A stretch of DNA of 35,921 nt from an uncultured Lachnospiraceae bacterium (lineage in GTDB: Bacteria; Bacillota; Clostridia; Lachnospirales; Lachnospiraceae): contig CAJTTO010000043.1 of assembly GCA_910579275.1 (NCBI GenBank), forward strand, positions 1 to 35,921, written 5' to 3'. The position numbers were made by a program, and so were the translations under genes. Position 1 is the stretch's first letter; every line of letters begins with the position of its first letter. The notes below the pieces were generated by a model. That model did not search any database, had not been told where the DNA came from, and saw only the letters and a list, made by a program, of their open reading frames with translations. Of the stretch, positions 1 to 6,853 are shown piece by piece.

Positions 1-178
1 TTTTGTGTAAAATTTTCAAGGTACTATAGGGGGCTTTTGACCCCAACATCATATAAATATTATATAAAATTTTAAAAATACATAATGCTATACCAAAATA
101 CTTCTTTATATGATATACTGAAAAAAGTTTTACACATGATTTCAAATCCAAAAATAGTATACGCAGGGAGACACAATA

Positions 179-445
179 ATGTTCAGATTATGGGCAAGAA
201 CTTTTAAGGACAACCACATGCTCCGAGATACCATGATATGTGACGACAGCTCAGAAACGCGCACACACAAAGTTTTTCGCGCAGTCGAGGAGGTCTGTTA
301 CCAGTTTGATCTCGGCAAGCCGATCTGGCTTGACTCCAACATCGCCGACTTCAAGCGGCACAGCAAGACGCGTTTTGGGGCAGACTGTTTCATTGAAGAC
401 ATTGAATTTGACTATTTGGAAATATTCGTCATTGAGGAGGACTGA
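179..445 (+). CDS. conserved hypothetical protein (88 aa)
   Basis: A small acidic protein of 88 residues with no signal peptide or membrane segment. The ATG follows an AGGGAG Shine-Dalgarno motif by 8 bases, and the stop codon lies inside a rho-independent terminator, so the reading frame is well framed as a gene. The central stretch FDLGKPIWLDSN followed by FKRHSKTRF, and the tail FDYLEIFVIEED, look like a family I remember as uncharacterised in Lachnospiraceae; I know no function. It appears monocistronic. The AT-rich 178 bases upstream presumably hold its promoter, but no convincing -35/-10 pair was found. Confidence 0.8.
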   Translation: MFRLWARTFKDNHMLRDTMICDDSSETRTHKVFRAVEEVCYQFDLGKPIWLDSNIADFKRHSKTRFGADCFIEDIEFDYLEIFVIEED

Positions 446-460
446 AATGTCCTCTTTTTT
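437..460 (+). terminator. rho-independent terminator
   Basis: Stem GAGGAC (437-442), loop TGAAAT, stem GTCCTC (449-454), then six T. The TGA stop of the upstream gene is in the loop. Confidence 0.85.
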
Positions 461-474
461 ATGCATTTTTATGA

Positions 475-503
475 TTGACACGGAACACAATAAGGAGTAG
501 TAT
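475..503 (+). promoter_or_regulatory. sigma-A-type promoter of the hemolysin III-like gene
   Basis: TTGACA (475-480), a spacer of exactly 17 bases, and TAGTAT (498-503). It points at the gene starting at 610 and implies a leader of about 100 bases. The -10 element is embedded in an inverted repeat (496-536). Confidence 0.7.
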
Positions 504-536
504 TGCAGTAAGGTTAATGTAGTTTTTAATACTACT
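496..536. repeat. inverted repeat over the -10 region, operator or leader hairpin
   Basis: AGTAGTATT (496-504) and AATACTACT (528-536) are perfect inverted copies separated by 23 bases. The left arm covers the -10 element, which fits a repressor operator; in RNA only part of the left arm would be present. A related GTAATACTC follows shortly after. No regulator gene is adjacent. Confidence 0.5.
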
Positions 537-609
537 TTATGTTTTGTAATACTCTACAAACAATCGTATTCATTATCAGATATAAGTATATGAATGGAGG
601 AGGATGTTT

Positions 610-1251
610 ATGCAATTAACAATCAGAGAACCCGGAAGTGCCATTACTCATTTTATTGCGTGCCTTATGGCAGCGATTGCGGCGCTCCCACTTATCTTAA
701 AGGCACACGGAGGGCTGACAGCCATATCGCTTGCCGTCTTTGCCGCAAGCATGATACTGCTGTACGGGGCAAGCACGTTGTATCACAGCGTCAACGTCAC
801 CGAAAAGGTTCTGCGTGTATTTCGAAAAATTGACCATATGATGATTTTCGTTTTGATTGCAGGTTCCTACACGCCCGTATGCCTTATCGTGCTCGGCGGA
901 AGTCTGGGATATTCCCTGCTGGCACTTGTCTGGGGTGTTGCCATTGCCGGTATGCTGGTGAAAGCGCTGTGGATTACTTGTCCGAAATGGTTTTCCTCCA
1001 TTATTTATATTGCGATGGGCTGGCTATGCCTGCTGGTTTTCGGCACGCTTTGGAACACGCTCCCCCATGCCGCATTTGGATGGCTCCTTGCGGGCGGCAT
1101 CATCTACACAATCGGCGGCGTCATCTATGCGTTGAAGCTTCCCGTATTCAACGCACTCCACAAGTATTTCGGTTCGCATGAAATCTTCCATCTCTTTGTG
1201 ATGGGCGGGAGCATCTGCCACTTTATCTTTATGTACTGTTATGTTGCTTAA
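610..1251 (+). CDS. hemolysin III family (PAQR-type) membrane protein
   Basis: A 213-residue hydrophobic protein with about seven membrane segments. Family signatures are visible: an early STLYHS motif, KIDHMMIFVLIAGSYTP in the middle, and a late HEIFH...H pattern whose histidines, with the early YHS histidine, form the probable metal site of the PAQR/hemolysin III fold. The in-frame ATG at 604 directly abuts GGAGGAGG (596-603), so it cannot use it; the ATG at 610 is 6 bases away and is the better start. Members are called hemolysins historically, but bacterial roles are poorly defined (membrane homeostasis is suggested), so toxicity should not be assumed. It is monocistronic with its own promoter and terminators. 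Confidence 0.9.
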   Translation: MQLTIREPGSAITHFIACLMAAIAALPLILKAHGGLTAISLAVFAASMILLYGASTLYHSVNVTEKVLRVFRKIDHMMIFVLIAGSYTPVCLIVLGGSLGYSLLALVWGVAIAGMLVKALWITCPKWFSSIIYIAMGWLCLLVFGTLWNTLPHAAFGWLLAGGIIYTIGGVIYALKLPVFNALHKYFGSHEIFHLFVMGGSICHFIFMYCYVA

Positions 1252-1256
1252 CACAC

Positions 1257-1280
1257 GTCAGGCATCCCCCTGCCTGACTT
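1257..1280 (+). terminator. hairpin after the hemolysin III-like gene
   Basis: Perfect 8-bp stem GTCAGGCA (1257-1264) / TGCCTGAC (1271-1278) with loop TCCCCC, a few bases after the stop. The T tail is only two bases, so it is a weak terminator or a 3'-end stabiliser. Confidence 0.5.
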
Positions 1281-1324
1281 ACATATTCGAGCAAGGGAAT
1301 GAATTCCAATCTTCCCTTGCAATA

Positions 1325-1356
1325 AAAAACCGAGCGCTCTGCCGCTCGATTTTTTA
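1325..1356. terminator. bidirectional terminator between convergent genes
   Basis: A tract, then CGAGCG (1331-1336), loop CTCTGC, CGCTCG (1343-1348), then a T tract. It can end plus-strand transcription from the hemolysin III-like gene and minus-strand transcription from spoVT. Confidence 0.8.
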
Positions 1357-1378
1357 TGTGTATCCTATTTTAACCGGT

Positions 1379-1927
1379 TCACTGTTCCATCTGCTTGCCG
1401 AGAAATCCGGCAGCGGACTGCGCAAGCTTCATCTCCACTTCATTCATCTCATCGCCCGCGCTCGCCGACAGAAGAACCACTGCCCCAATCACATCTCCCT
1501 GCGTGATAATAGGTATAATCACCTCATGCTGGTATTCTTCCGCCTCATCTTCCGTGACGGAAACATAGTTTTTATCGCTGCGCGAAGTACATACCGTCTC
1601 CCGCGAGTTCATTTTTTCTTCAAATGCCTTGCTCACAGACTTGCCAAGAACCTGCTTGCTGCCGCCTCCGGCTGCCGCTATAATCTGATCCCTGTCCGCA
1701 ATCAGCGCCAGATGCCCTGACACCTGCGAAAGACTCTCCGCATACTGTTTTGCAAAATTTCCAAGCTCCCCGATTGGCGAGTATTTTTTAAGGATAATGG
1801 CGCCCTCATGATCCGTAAAAATTTCAAGCGGATCGGACTCCCTGATCCTCAAAGTCCTTCTTATCTCCTTAGGTATGACAACGCGTCCTAAATCGTCAAT
1901 CCTACGCACTATTCCCGTAGCCTTCAC
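1379..1927 (-). CDS. spoVT: stage V sporulation protein T, AbrB-type regulator
   Basis: A 182-residue transcription factor for late, forespore-stage gene expression. Residues 1-50 form the swapped-hairpin AbrB DNA-binding domain (TGIVRRIDDLGRVVIPKEI, then RTLRIRESDPLEIF); the rest matches the GAF-like C-terminal domain and ends in AAGFLGKQMEQ, as in Bacillus SpoVT (178 aa). The frame can begin at an ATG at 1942, but that codon has no spaced ribosome site. The GTG at 1927 lies 8 bases after GGAGG and gives VKATGIV, matching the Bacillus start, so GTG is preferred. A sigma-G-like promoter lies upstream, agreeing with known forespore control in Bacillus. Confidence 0.95.
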   Translation of the reverse strand: MKATGIVRRIDDLGRVVIPKEIRRTLRIRESDPLEIFTDHEGAIILKKYSPIGELGNFAKQYAESLSQVSGHLALIADRDQIIAAAGGGSKQVLGKSVSKAFEEKMNSRETVCTSRSDKNYVSVTEDEAEEYQHEVIIPIITQGDVIGAVVLLSASAGDEMNEVEMKLAQSAAGFLGKQMEQ

Positions 1928-1986
1928 CGATATTTCCTCCATTCCCAGTAATTATTAAGTTCATGATATTCATCAGACTGTATTGC

Positions 1987-2016
1987 TAGTATTTGTATAT
2001 AATGGATTTTTATTCA
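1987..2016 (-). promoter_or_regulatory. sigma-G-like (forespore) promoter of spoVT
   Basis: On the minus strand, TGAATA (2016-2011), 17 bases, then AATACTA (1993-1987), close to the Bacillus sigma-G pattern TGAATA / CATACTA. The position is about 60 bases upstream of the spoVT start. Confidence 0.6.
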
Positions 2017-2041
2017 TTAAAAGGCTTTATGAAATGTCATG

Positions 2042-3436
2042 TCAGCGCAAGTGCAGGAAATTGATGAGAAGGAGCCATGCAACACCATAATATGTCACTA
2101 CCCCGATCAGGTCATTGACAGTCGTAATCAGCGGCCCCGATGCAACTGCCGGGTCGACATGGATTCTTTTGAAAAACATCGGGACAGACGTCCCAACAAT
2201 GCTTGAGATGGTCATTGCCATCAAAAGCGCAATTCCGGCACAGAGAGATATCGCAAACGCGTACTGCGGCGTTTTGCCCTTGAGCAGGCACAGATATCCG
2301 CCGATAAATCCAAAGGACAAGATTCCCAGAATCAGACCGTTGGCAAAACCGATGCGCATCTCCTTAAAAACCATTCCGATTTTCTGCTTTGTCTCAAGAT
2401 TTTCATCCATCAGGAGACGAATCGTGACGGCGAGCGACTGTGTGCCGACGTTGCCTGACATGCCAAGAATTACGGACTGGAAGCTGACAATAATGGCAAG
2501 CTGTGCGATGACGCCCTCGAACAGGCTTGTCACGGTGGACACGCACATGCTCAGTCCCAGAAGGACAACCAGCCAGGGCAGGCGCTTTTTGATGCTCTCG
2601 CCCAGCGACTCCTCAAGCTCGGCCTCCTCTGTCATACCGGCAAGCTTTGCGTAATCGTCGCCCATCTCATCGTCAACAACCTCCACAATATCCTGCGAGG
2701 TGATGACGCCAATCAGTTCATTCTTTTCGTTCAGTACCGGAATGGAATCCTCCGCATAATCCTTGAGACGCTCGATACAGTCCGCTATCGTCTCATGGTC
2801 CCGCACATAGGGAAACGAGTGTGTAATCAGGGACTCCAAGTCCATATAGTTTCTTGCGACGATCAAATCCTTCAAATCAATTGCACCGTAAAAGGTTCCG
2901 TCATCGTCCTCCACAAAAAGCGTCGTGATATTGTCATTCTCCTCTGCCTGTGCAATCAGGGAGCGCATCGCCTGCTTGATTGTCAGGCTTCTGCCAATTT
3001 CAATAAAATTCGTGGTCATCTTACTGCCGATTTCGTCCTCCTCGTAGGAACAAATCAGCTTGATGTCCTCGATTGATTCCTCGTCAATCAGCTCGATCAG
3101 CTGTTTTCTGGTCTCCTCATCGACCTCCTCGAGAACATCCACAGCATCATCGGCGTCCATGTTCTCAATGATATCGGCAGCCCGTTCAAGCTCCAGCTCC
3201 CCGAGGTATTTGCCCGGATCCTCCAGATAGGCAAAAATTTCCGATATCCGCTCATCATCAAGAATACGGTAGAGCACCTTTCTCTCATTCTCGTCCAGTT
3301 CTTCAAGCGCATTCGAGATATCATTATCGTGATAATTTGTCAGCTCCTCCGCAAGTCTGTCCCTGCTGTCCCCGTTGCGGATTAACGCCACCAGTTCCTC
3401 GATATAGTTTGGTTCGTGTAAGATTTCGTTTTCCAA
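2042..3436 (-). CDS. mgtE: magnesium transporter MgtE
   Basis: A 464-residue Mg2+ channel/transporter of the inner membrane. Order of domains: an acidic N-terminal helical MgtE_N domain (about 1-135, rich in LEELDENER-type helices), two CBS domains (about 140-260), and a five-helix membrane domain (about 285-464). The pore signature GMSGNVGTQSLAV and the final DPAVASGPLITTVNDLIG, which carries the conserved Asp, are intact. The start is a TTG at 3436, preceded by GAAGGG about 10 bases upstream; no ATG occurs early in this frame, and the translated N-terminus aligns with the family as I know it. Transcription begins far upstream, leaving an approximately 290-base leader with an attenuator-like hairpin. 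Confidence 0.95.
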   Translation of the reverse strand: MENEILHEPNYIEELVALIRNGDSRDRLAEELTNYHDNDISNALEELDENERKVLYRILDDERISEIFAYLEDPGKYLGELELERAADIIENMDADDAVDVLEEVDEETRKQLIELIDEESIEDIKLICSYEEDEIGSKMTTNFIEIGRSLTIKQAMRSLIAQAEENDNITTLFVEDDDGTFYGAIDLKDLIVARNYMDLESLITHSFPYVRDHETIADCIERLKDYAEDSIPVLNEKNELIGVITSQDIVEVVDDEMGDDYAKLAGMTEEAELEESLGESIKKRLPWLVVLLGLSMCVSTVTSLFEGVIAQLAIIVSFQSVILGMSGNVGTQSLAVTIRLLMDENLETKQKIGMVFKEMRIGFANGLILGILSFGFIGGYLCLLKGKTPQYAFAISLCAGIALLMAMTISSIVGTSVPMFFKRIHVDPAVASGPLITTVNDLIGVVTYYGVAWLLLINFLHLR

Positions 3437-3494
3437 GATAACATCGCCCTTCTATTTTTTATTATTTCCAAAACCTTCTGGGCGAATCATCTTT

Positions 3495-3593
3495 TTATGC
3501 AAAACACAGCTGCATGCTGCCGCACATAAAAAGAACACTGTTTTCCGTGTGTTCACCCATATTTTGTTGTCCGTTGCCGTCACAACTGTCCAT
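3495..3593 (-). CDS. possible 32-codon leader ORF upstream of mgtE
   Basis: An ATG at 3593 opens a 32-codon frame ending at TAA (3497-3495) that runs straight through the terminator hairpin. GAGAGGAAG lies 11 bases upstream, a rather wide spacing. Translation through the hairpin would prevent termination, so it may be a leader peptide like those before some Mg2+ transporter genes. The peptide is polar (MDSCDGNGQQ at its start) and resembles nothing I know. It could equally be chance. Confidence 0.25.
   Translation of the reverse strand: MDSCDGNGQQNMGEHTENSVLFMCGSMQLCFA
3526..3554 (-). terminator. intrinsic terminator within the mgtE leader (attenuator)
   Basis: On the minus strand GAACAC (3554-3549), loop of 10 bases, GTGTTC (3538-3533), then TTTTTAT. 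It lies about 170 bases after the predicted transcription start and about 90 bases before mgtE, so it can only act as a conditional attenuator. Confidence 0.6.
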
Positions 3594-3732
3594 AGAGCTA
3601 TACACTTCCTCTCCAGTGTTCACTTGACACTTATTTTATCATGCACGCAAAATACGCCGGACGCATTTTGGCACGTGCAAAGAGCCGCATTAAATGCGCA
3701 CTCCTGTTTGAAATTTCAGGACTTTCATTGTA

Positions 3733-3761
3733 ATTATATTTCAGTTCACCAGCACTGTCAA
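3733..3761 (-). promoter_or_regulatory. consensus sigma-A promoter of mgtE
   Basis: On the minus strand TTGACA (3761-3756), exactly 17 bases, TATAAT (3738-3733): a perfect consensus. The -35 element overlaps the 3' end of the HAD gene. Confidence 0.85.
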
Positions 3762-4405
3762 GCGCTTATCAATTTTTTGATATCCGCAAGCGAATCTGCC
3801 ACAGCATACAGGAGCGGTCTAAGCTCCTCGTCAGGCTGCGTCAAATCCGGCACCATCACCGGCAGGCATCCCGCCGCATATGCCGACTTGATGCCGTTTG
3901 GCGAATCCTCCACGGCGATGCAGTCCGACGGCCGCTCCCCAATCTGCGCGCAGGCATAGCGGTAAACATCCGGCGCGGGCTTTCCGTGCTCGACCTGTTT
4001 TGCACTCACGATTTCGTCAAACTGTCCCCTGACGCCGATTTTTTCAAGATGCTGCAGGGTAAGTGCAAGCGGTGTCGCCGTAGCTACCGCCGCCTTAATG
4101 CCTTTTTCATGCAAAAAAGCCAGTATCTCATCAATACCGGGCTTTTTCTCCAATCCGTATTTTTCAAGCCGCTGCGCCACAAGTTCGCGCCGGACTTCCC
4201 GTATGGCAAAATAATCAAAGCGCTCGCCAAAAATGTCCTTCATCATTTTTGACGCAAGCTGCGCATCACAGCTGCGAAGCATCAGCGCATGTTCTCTTTT
4301 GAAGTCAAAGCCTGCCATGCGTGCTGCCTCACACCATGCTGCATTATAGTGCTTTTCCGTATCAATCAATACTCCGTCCATGTCAAATATTACTGCCTTA
4401 ATCAT
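3758..4405 (-). CDS. HAD-superfamily hydrolase, beta-phosphoglucomutase-like
   Basis: A 215-residue cytoplasmic phosphatase or phosphomutase of HAD subfamily IA with a helical cap. Motif I is DMDGVLIDTE (nucleophile and acid/base Asp), motif II lies in AAVATATPL, motif III Lys is in EHGKPAPDVY, and motif IV is EDSPNGIKSA. The substrate cannot be read from the sequence; small sugar phosphates are typical. Start chosen: ATG at 4405, 6 bases after GAGG; a TTG at 4411 is in frame but has no spaced ribosome site. The last codons overlap the mgtE promoter, so the two genes are probably transcribed separately. Confidence 0.9.
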   Translation of the reverse strand: MIKAVIFDMDGVLIDTEKHYNAAWCEAARMAGFDFKREHALMLRSCDAQLASKMMKDIFGERFDYFAIREVRRELVAQRLEKYGLEKKPGIDEILAFLHEKGIKAAVATATPLALTLQHLEKIGVRGQFDEIVSAKQVEHGKPAPDVYRYACAQIGERPSDCIAVEDSPNGIKSAYAAGCLPVMVPDLTQPDEELRPLLYAVADSLADIKKLISA

Positions 4406-4411
4406 ATGCAA

Positions 4412-4617
4412 CCTCGTATCTTACAACCCTTATATTGAAACCGTTCAGCCCTCGGCTTCCCGTTCCATGCATCAGGCCATGCATAACCGCGTACCGCGGC
4501 CTGATGCGTCTCGACCCCAACGCTGTTTCACGGACCTTGCAGCAAATGCAAAGCCCGGAGGTGAGCTGCTGCCTTATATCTTCGGACAGCCCCTGTCCTG
4601 CCCGAAACGATACAGCG
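4412..4617. other. GC-rich structured intergenic region
   Basis: About 206 bases between the HAD gene and the DUF2791 ATPase without a convincing gene. It is richer in G+C than its surroundings and contains a perfect 10-bp inverted repeat, GCATCAGGCC (4469-4478) / GGCCTGATGC (4498-4507), whose right side also includes CCGCG-TAC-CGCGG. Further pairs such as GGACAG/CTGTCC follow. No T tract is attached on either strand, so it is not a simple terminator. It may hold a structured RNA or a relic. Confidence 0.4.
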
Positions 4618-5886
4618 CTATGCCTGTCTGGCATGCAGAATCTCGTCTTTTGGCACTTCCTGATTCTGCTGTATCAGATTCAGCAGCGTAATGTAGTTGC
4701 GAATCATTTCCCGCACGGTCGTCTCCTCCCCATCCAGAGCCTTTCCGTACTGCTGCTTTAGGAAATAGATATAGTCATCATGTTCAAGTCCCGGTGAATA
4801 CTCGTACAGCTTTCCGTGTATCGCTGCAAGCTTTTCAAGCAGCACATACATTTCGCCCGGATTTAACGCGGACAATCTTATTACGGGGGATGCCATATCC
4901 CTCATTTTAATGACACCCTCCTGCTCAATGCTGGTTTCTATCAGACGTGACTTCAATGGCGCAAAACTGTACACCCCACGCACAGGATCCTCCATCGCTT
5001 CCCTTGTCACGCTGATGATGATGCCAAGATGGGATGCCTTCCCCTGCAGTGCATCATTGTAAATCGACAAAAGCTTGTTGTAGTTGTACTCCCTGCCCAC
5101 ACGGCTTGGAATCTCGTACAGCGACGCAAGCTCATCCATGCACACATACAATCCCGCATATCCTGCCTTCACCACGAAATCTGCGAACAGCTTCATAAAA
5201 TCGTACCAGTTGTCATCGGTAATAATCAGATTCACCCCTAAATCTGTCTTCGCCTCCGTTCTGGTTCTGTACTCCCCACAGAGCCATCGCAGCGCTTTTT
5301 TCTGCTGATCCACATCACCTTTCCTGTGTCCTTTGTAATAGGAAGCCAGCACTTTACCGAAATCAAAACCGTTTACCCGCTCCTCCATCGAGGACGTAAT
5401 CTTGTAAATCTTCTGACTCACTCTGACGTCGAAAACTTCATGTCCCGGTACAAGTCCCTCATTTTGTACCACTTCGTTTTCCAGTGCGCCTATCCACTTG
5501 TCAAGAATAAGCGGCAGCGCTCCGTTATCAGGGCATGCATGTGTCGCCATATTCCGAATCAGTTCCCTGTACGTCGCCAGTCCCTGTCCCTTATTTCCGA
5601 CAAATCGTTTGTCGACCGAAAGCTCCACATCTGTTACCACAAAGTTTTTTTCCATCACATGATTTCTGAGCGCATGCATGAGAAAGGTCTTACCGCTTCC
5701 GTACTTTCCTTCTATAAAACGAAACGCCGCCCCTCCCTGTTCTATGATGGATACGTCCTGCAAAAGCGCCTGAATCTCACTCTTTCTCCCCACTGTGATG
5801 TATTCAAGCCCTATTCTGGGAACCACCCCGCTCTTTAAGGAATTTAATACTGTGGCTGCAGTCGCCCTTGATATTCCGTTGTCCAT
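4618..5886 (-). CDS. DUF2791-type ATPase (BrxD-like)
   Basis: A 422-residue P-loop ATPase of the DUF2791 family, the type found as BrxD in some BREX phage-exclusion systems. The Walker A motif is GKYGSGKT (about 60-67), and the acidic DE of Walker B is in LYVCMDELASLYE (about 251-252). SVTREAMEDPVRGVYSF...LKSRL further on resembles the sensor region of these ATPases, and the N-terminal SGVVPRIGLEYITVGRKSE is typical of the family. Start: ATG at 5886, 6 bases after AGGGAGG; a TTG at 5907 is in frame upstream. It follows the DUF4391-like gene by 55 bases in the same direction, so the two form an operon. The usual BREX partners (methylase, PglZ, helicase) are absent nearby. Confidence 0.85.
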   Translation of the reverse strand: MDNGISRATAATVLNSLKSGVVPRIGLEYITVGRKSEIQALLQDVSIIEQGGAAFRFIEGKYGSGKTFLMHALRNHVMEKNFVVTDVELSVDKRFVGNKGQGLATYRELIRNMATHACPDNGALPLILDKWIGALENEVVQNEGLVPGHEVFDVRVSQKIYKITSSMEERVNGFDFGKVLASYYKGHRKGDVDQQKKALRWLCGEYRTRTEAKTDLGVNLIITDDNWYDFMKLFADFVVKAGYAGLYVCMDELASLYEIPSRVGREYNYNKLLSIYNDALQGKASHLGIIISVTREAMEDPVRGVYSFAPLKSRLIETSIEQEGVIKMRDMASPVIRLSALNPGEMYVLLEKLAAIHGKLYEYSPGLEHDDYIYFLKQQYGKALDGEETTVREMIRNYITLLNLIQQNQEVPKDEILHARQA

Positions 5887-5941
5887 GCAAATCCTCCCTG
5901 CTGCCAATTACTGATTACGCCTTGTTCACGAAACCATCATT

Positions 5942-6574
5942 TCATACCACTTTGAGCTGTGACTGTACAAAGTCAGCATCTGCCCTGATCCGCTCAAGGT
6001 TTTCCAGACTGAATTCATATGCGAATGATTCCTTTTCATTCTCCTTGTTCAGCCTCTCAAATGCTTTCTCAATCATGATGACACGTTTCTGCTGGCGAAG
6101 TGTGGCATATATTCTCCTGTGTATCTGGTCAATACTTTTGTCGTAGTCTGTCTCATATTCCAGCAGCTCAATCATCCTGTCTGCGTCATATGGATAAAAA
6201 TCTGTCGAACACATCCTGCCCACAGCCCCTTTTCCTGTCGGAAGAAATGTCCCCATAGACAGCTCTCCATTGCAAAGATAGACCATCACCATGGGTCTCT
6301 GCAGCAGCCCGGCAAACACATCCGTAAGCAAATCCGGTGAAATTTTCTGTTTCAGATTTACTTCAAAAACTGACAGTCCGCGCTCCCTGACAAGCTCCAT
6401 CATATCACTGATGCCTTTTTTGTCCACCAGATGATAACTCCACTCAACGCTCTCGACGCCCGCCTCAAAGACTCGGCGGCACTTGAGATTGTCAATTTTC
6501 TGGAACAGTGCATCCAGCGGCATTCCCTTATCAACCTTGTACTGCTTTGGAATATTATACCTTCCCTCGCTCAT
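5942..6574 (-). CDS. DUF4391-like protein
   Basis: A 210-residue soluble protein resembling DUF4391: the N-terminal IPKQYKVDKGMPLDALFQKI, the segment ESVEWSYHLVDK, and FEVNLKQKISPDLLTD followed by PMVMVYLCNGELSMGTF fit the family's layout. DUF4391 members usually sit beside helicases and methylases of type III restriction or related defence loci; their biochemical role is not established. Here the partner is a DUF2791 ATPase, 55 bases downstream. Start: ATG at 6574, 8 bases after AAGGGTGG; the in-frame GTG at 6586 sits almost on top of that site. The type III restriction genes of this window are about 21 kb away. The family call is from memory of the fold pattern. Confidence 0.65.
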   Translation of the reverse strand: MSEGRYNIPKQYKVDKGMPLDALFQKIDNLKCRRVFEAGVESVEWSYHLVDKKGISDMMELVRERGLSVFEVNLKQKISPDLLTDVFAGLLQRPMVMVYLCNGELSMGTFLPTGKGAVGRMCSTDFYPYDADRMIELLEYETDYDKSIDQIHRRIYATLRQQKRVIMIEKAFERLNKENEKESFAYEFSLENLERIRADADFVQSQLKVV

Positions 6575-6638
6575 CACAACATCCACCCTTTCACGCTCCG
6601 AACGTTAACCTGTTATGTTAATCTGTTCGAGTCTTATT

Positions 6639-6667
6639 ATAATATATTATTTCAATAATTTCTACAA
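6639..6667 (-). promoter_or_regulatory. candidate promoter of the DUF4391-DUF2791 operon
   Basis: On the minus strand TTGTAG (6667-6662), 17 bases, TATTAT (6644-6639), in a very AT-rich stretch about 65 bases before the start codon. Confidence 0.45.
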
Positions 6668-6726
6668 TTTGTTTTATTTTCTTCTAATTTTGTGAAAAGT
6701 GTCTTGACTGCCCAGAAAACAGGCAT

Positions 6727-6773
6727 AAAAAGAAGGGGAAAATTGTCACATTACACATATTTTCTCCCCTTCT
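6727..6773 (-). terminator. terminator of the aldo/keto reductase gene
   Basis: On the minus strand AGAAGGGG (6773-6766) pairs with CCCCTTCT (6738-6731), with extra AAAAT/ATTTT pairs inside, followed by a run of T. It separates the reductase from the DUF4391 operon. Confidence 0.75.
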
Positions 6774-6853
6774 GACGGACATGATAAATTTTCTGAATCT
6801 GGATGAAATTGTCGATCAAATTAACATAACTCCGAACTGTTTCCTGTTATTTA

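Larger units (their letters stand above)
3437..3726 (-). promoter_or_regulatory. long structured leader of mgtE, riboswitch- or attenuator-like
   Basis: Between the promoter (3733-3761) and the mgtE start lie about 290 transcribed bases. In minus-strand order they hold: a CGCAT/ATGCG hairpin; AAAATGCG/CGTATTTT (8 bp with one wobble) enclosed by GCACG/CGTGC; the segment GAACACTG (3621-3614); a terminator hairpin (3554-3526); and a TCGCCC/GGGCGA pair just before the start. GAACACTG is exactly complementary to CAGTGTTC (3540-3533), the terminator's 3' arm, giving a plausible antiterminator. I do not see the conserved core of the M-box Mg2+ riboswitch, so the class is unassigned. Its place before a Mg2+ transporter suggests Mg2+ sensing, which is inference. 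Confidence 0.55.

Noticed and set aside
1..178. Transfer RNA or other structured RNA at the left edge
   Set aside because: Only AT-rich DNA with a weak GGGG/CCCC pairing near 29-45; no tRNA-like fold.
3549..3600. Guanidine-II (mini-ykkC) like ACGG loops in the mgtE leader
   Set aside because: Two ACGG tetranucleotides occur, but the flanking bases do not close into the required paired stems.
3437..3726. M-box (ykoK) magnesium riboswitch before mgtE
   Set aside because: The conserved M-box core could not be found by eye, so only an unassigned attenuator-like leader is claimed.
4398..4634. Open frame in the spacer between the HAD gene and the ATPase
   Set aside because: Overlaps both neighbours, has no ribosome site and looks unlike a protein; the spacer is better explained by structured DNA or RNA.
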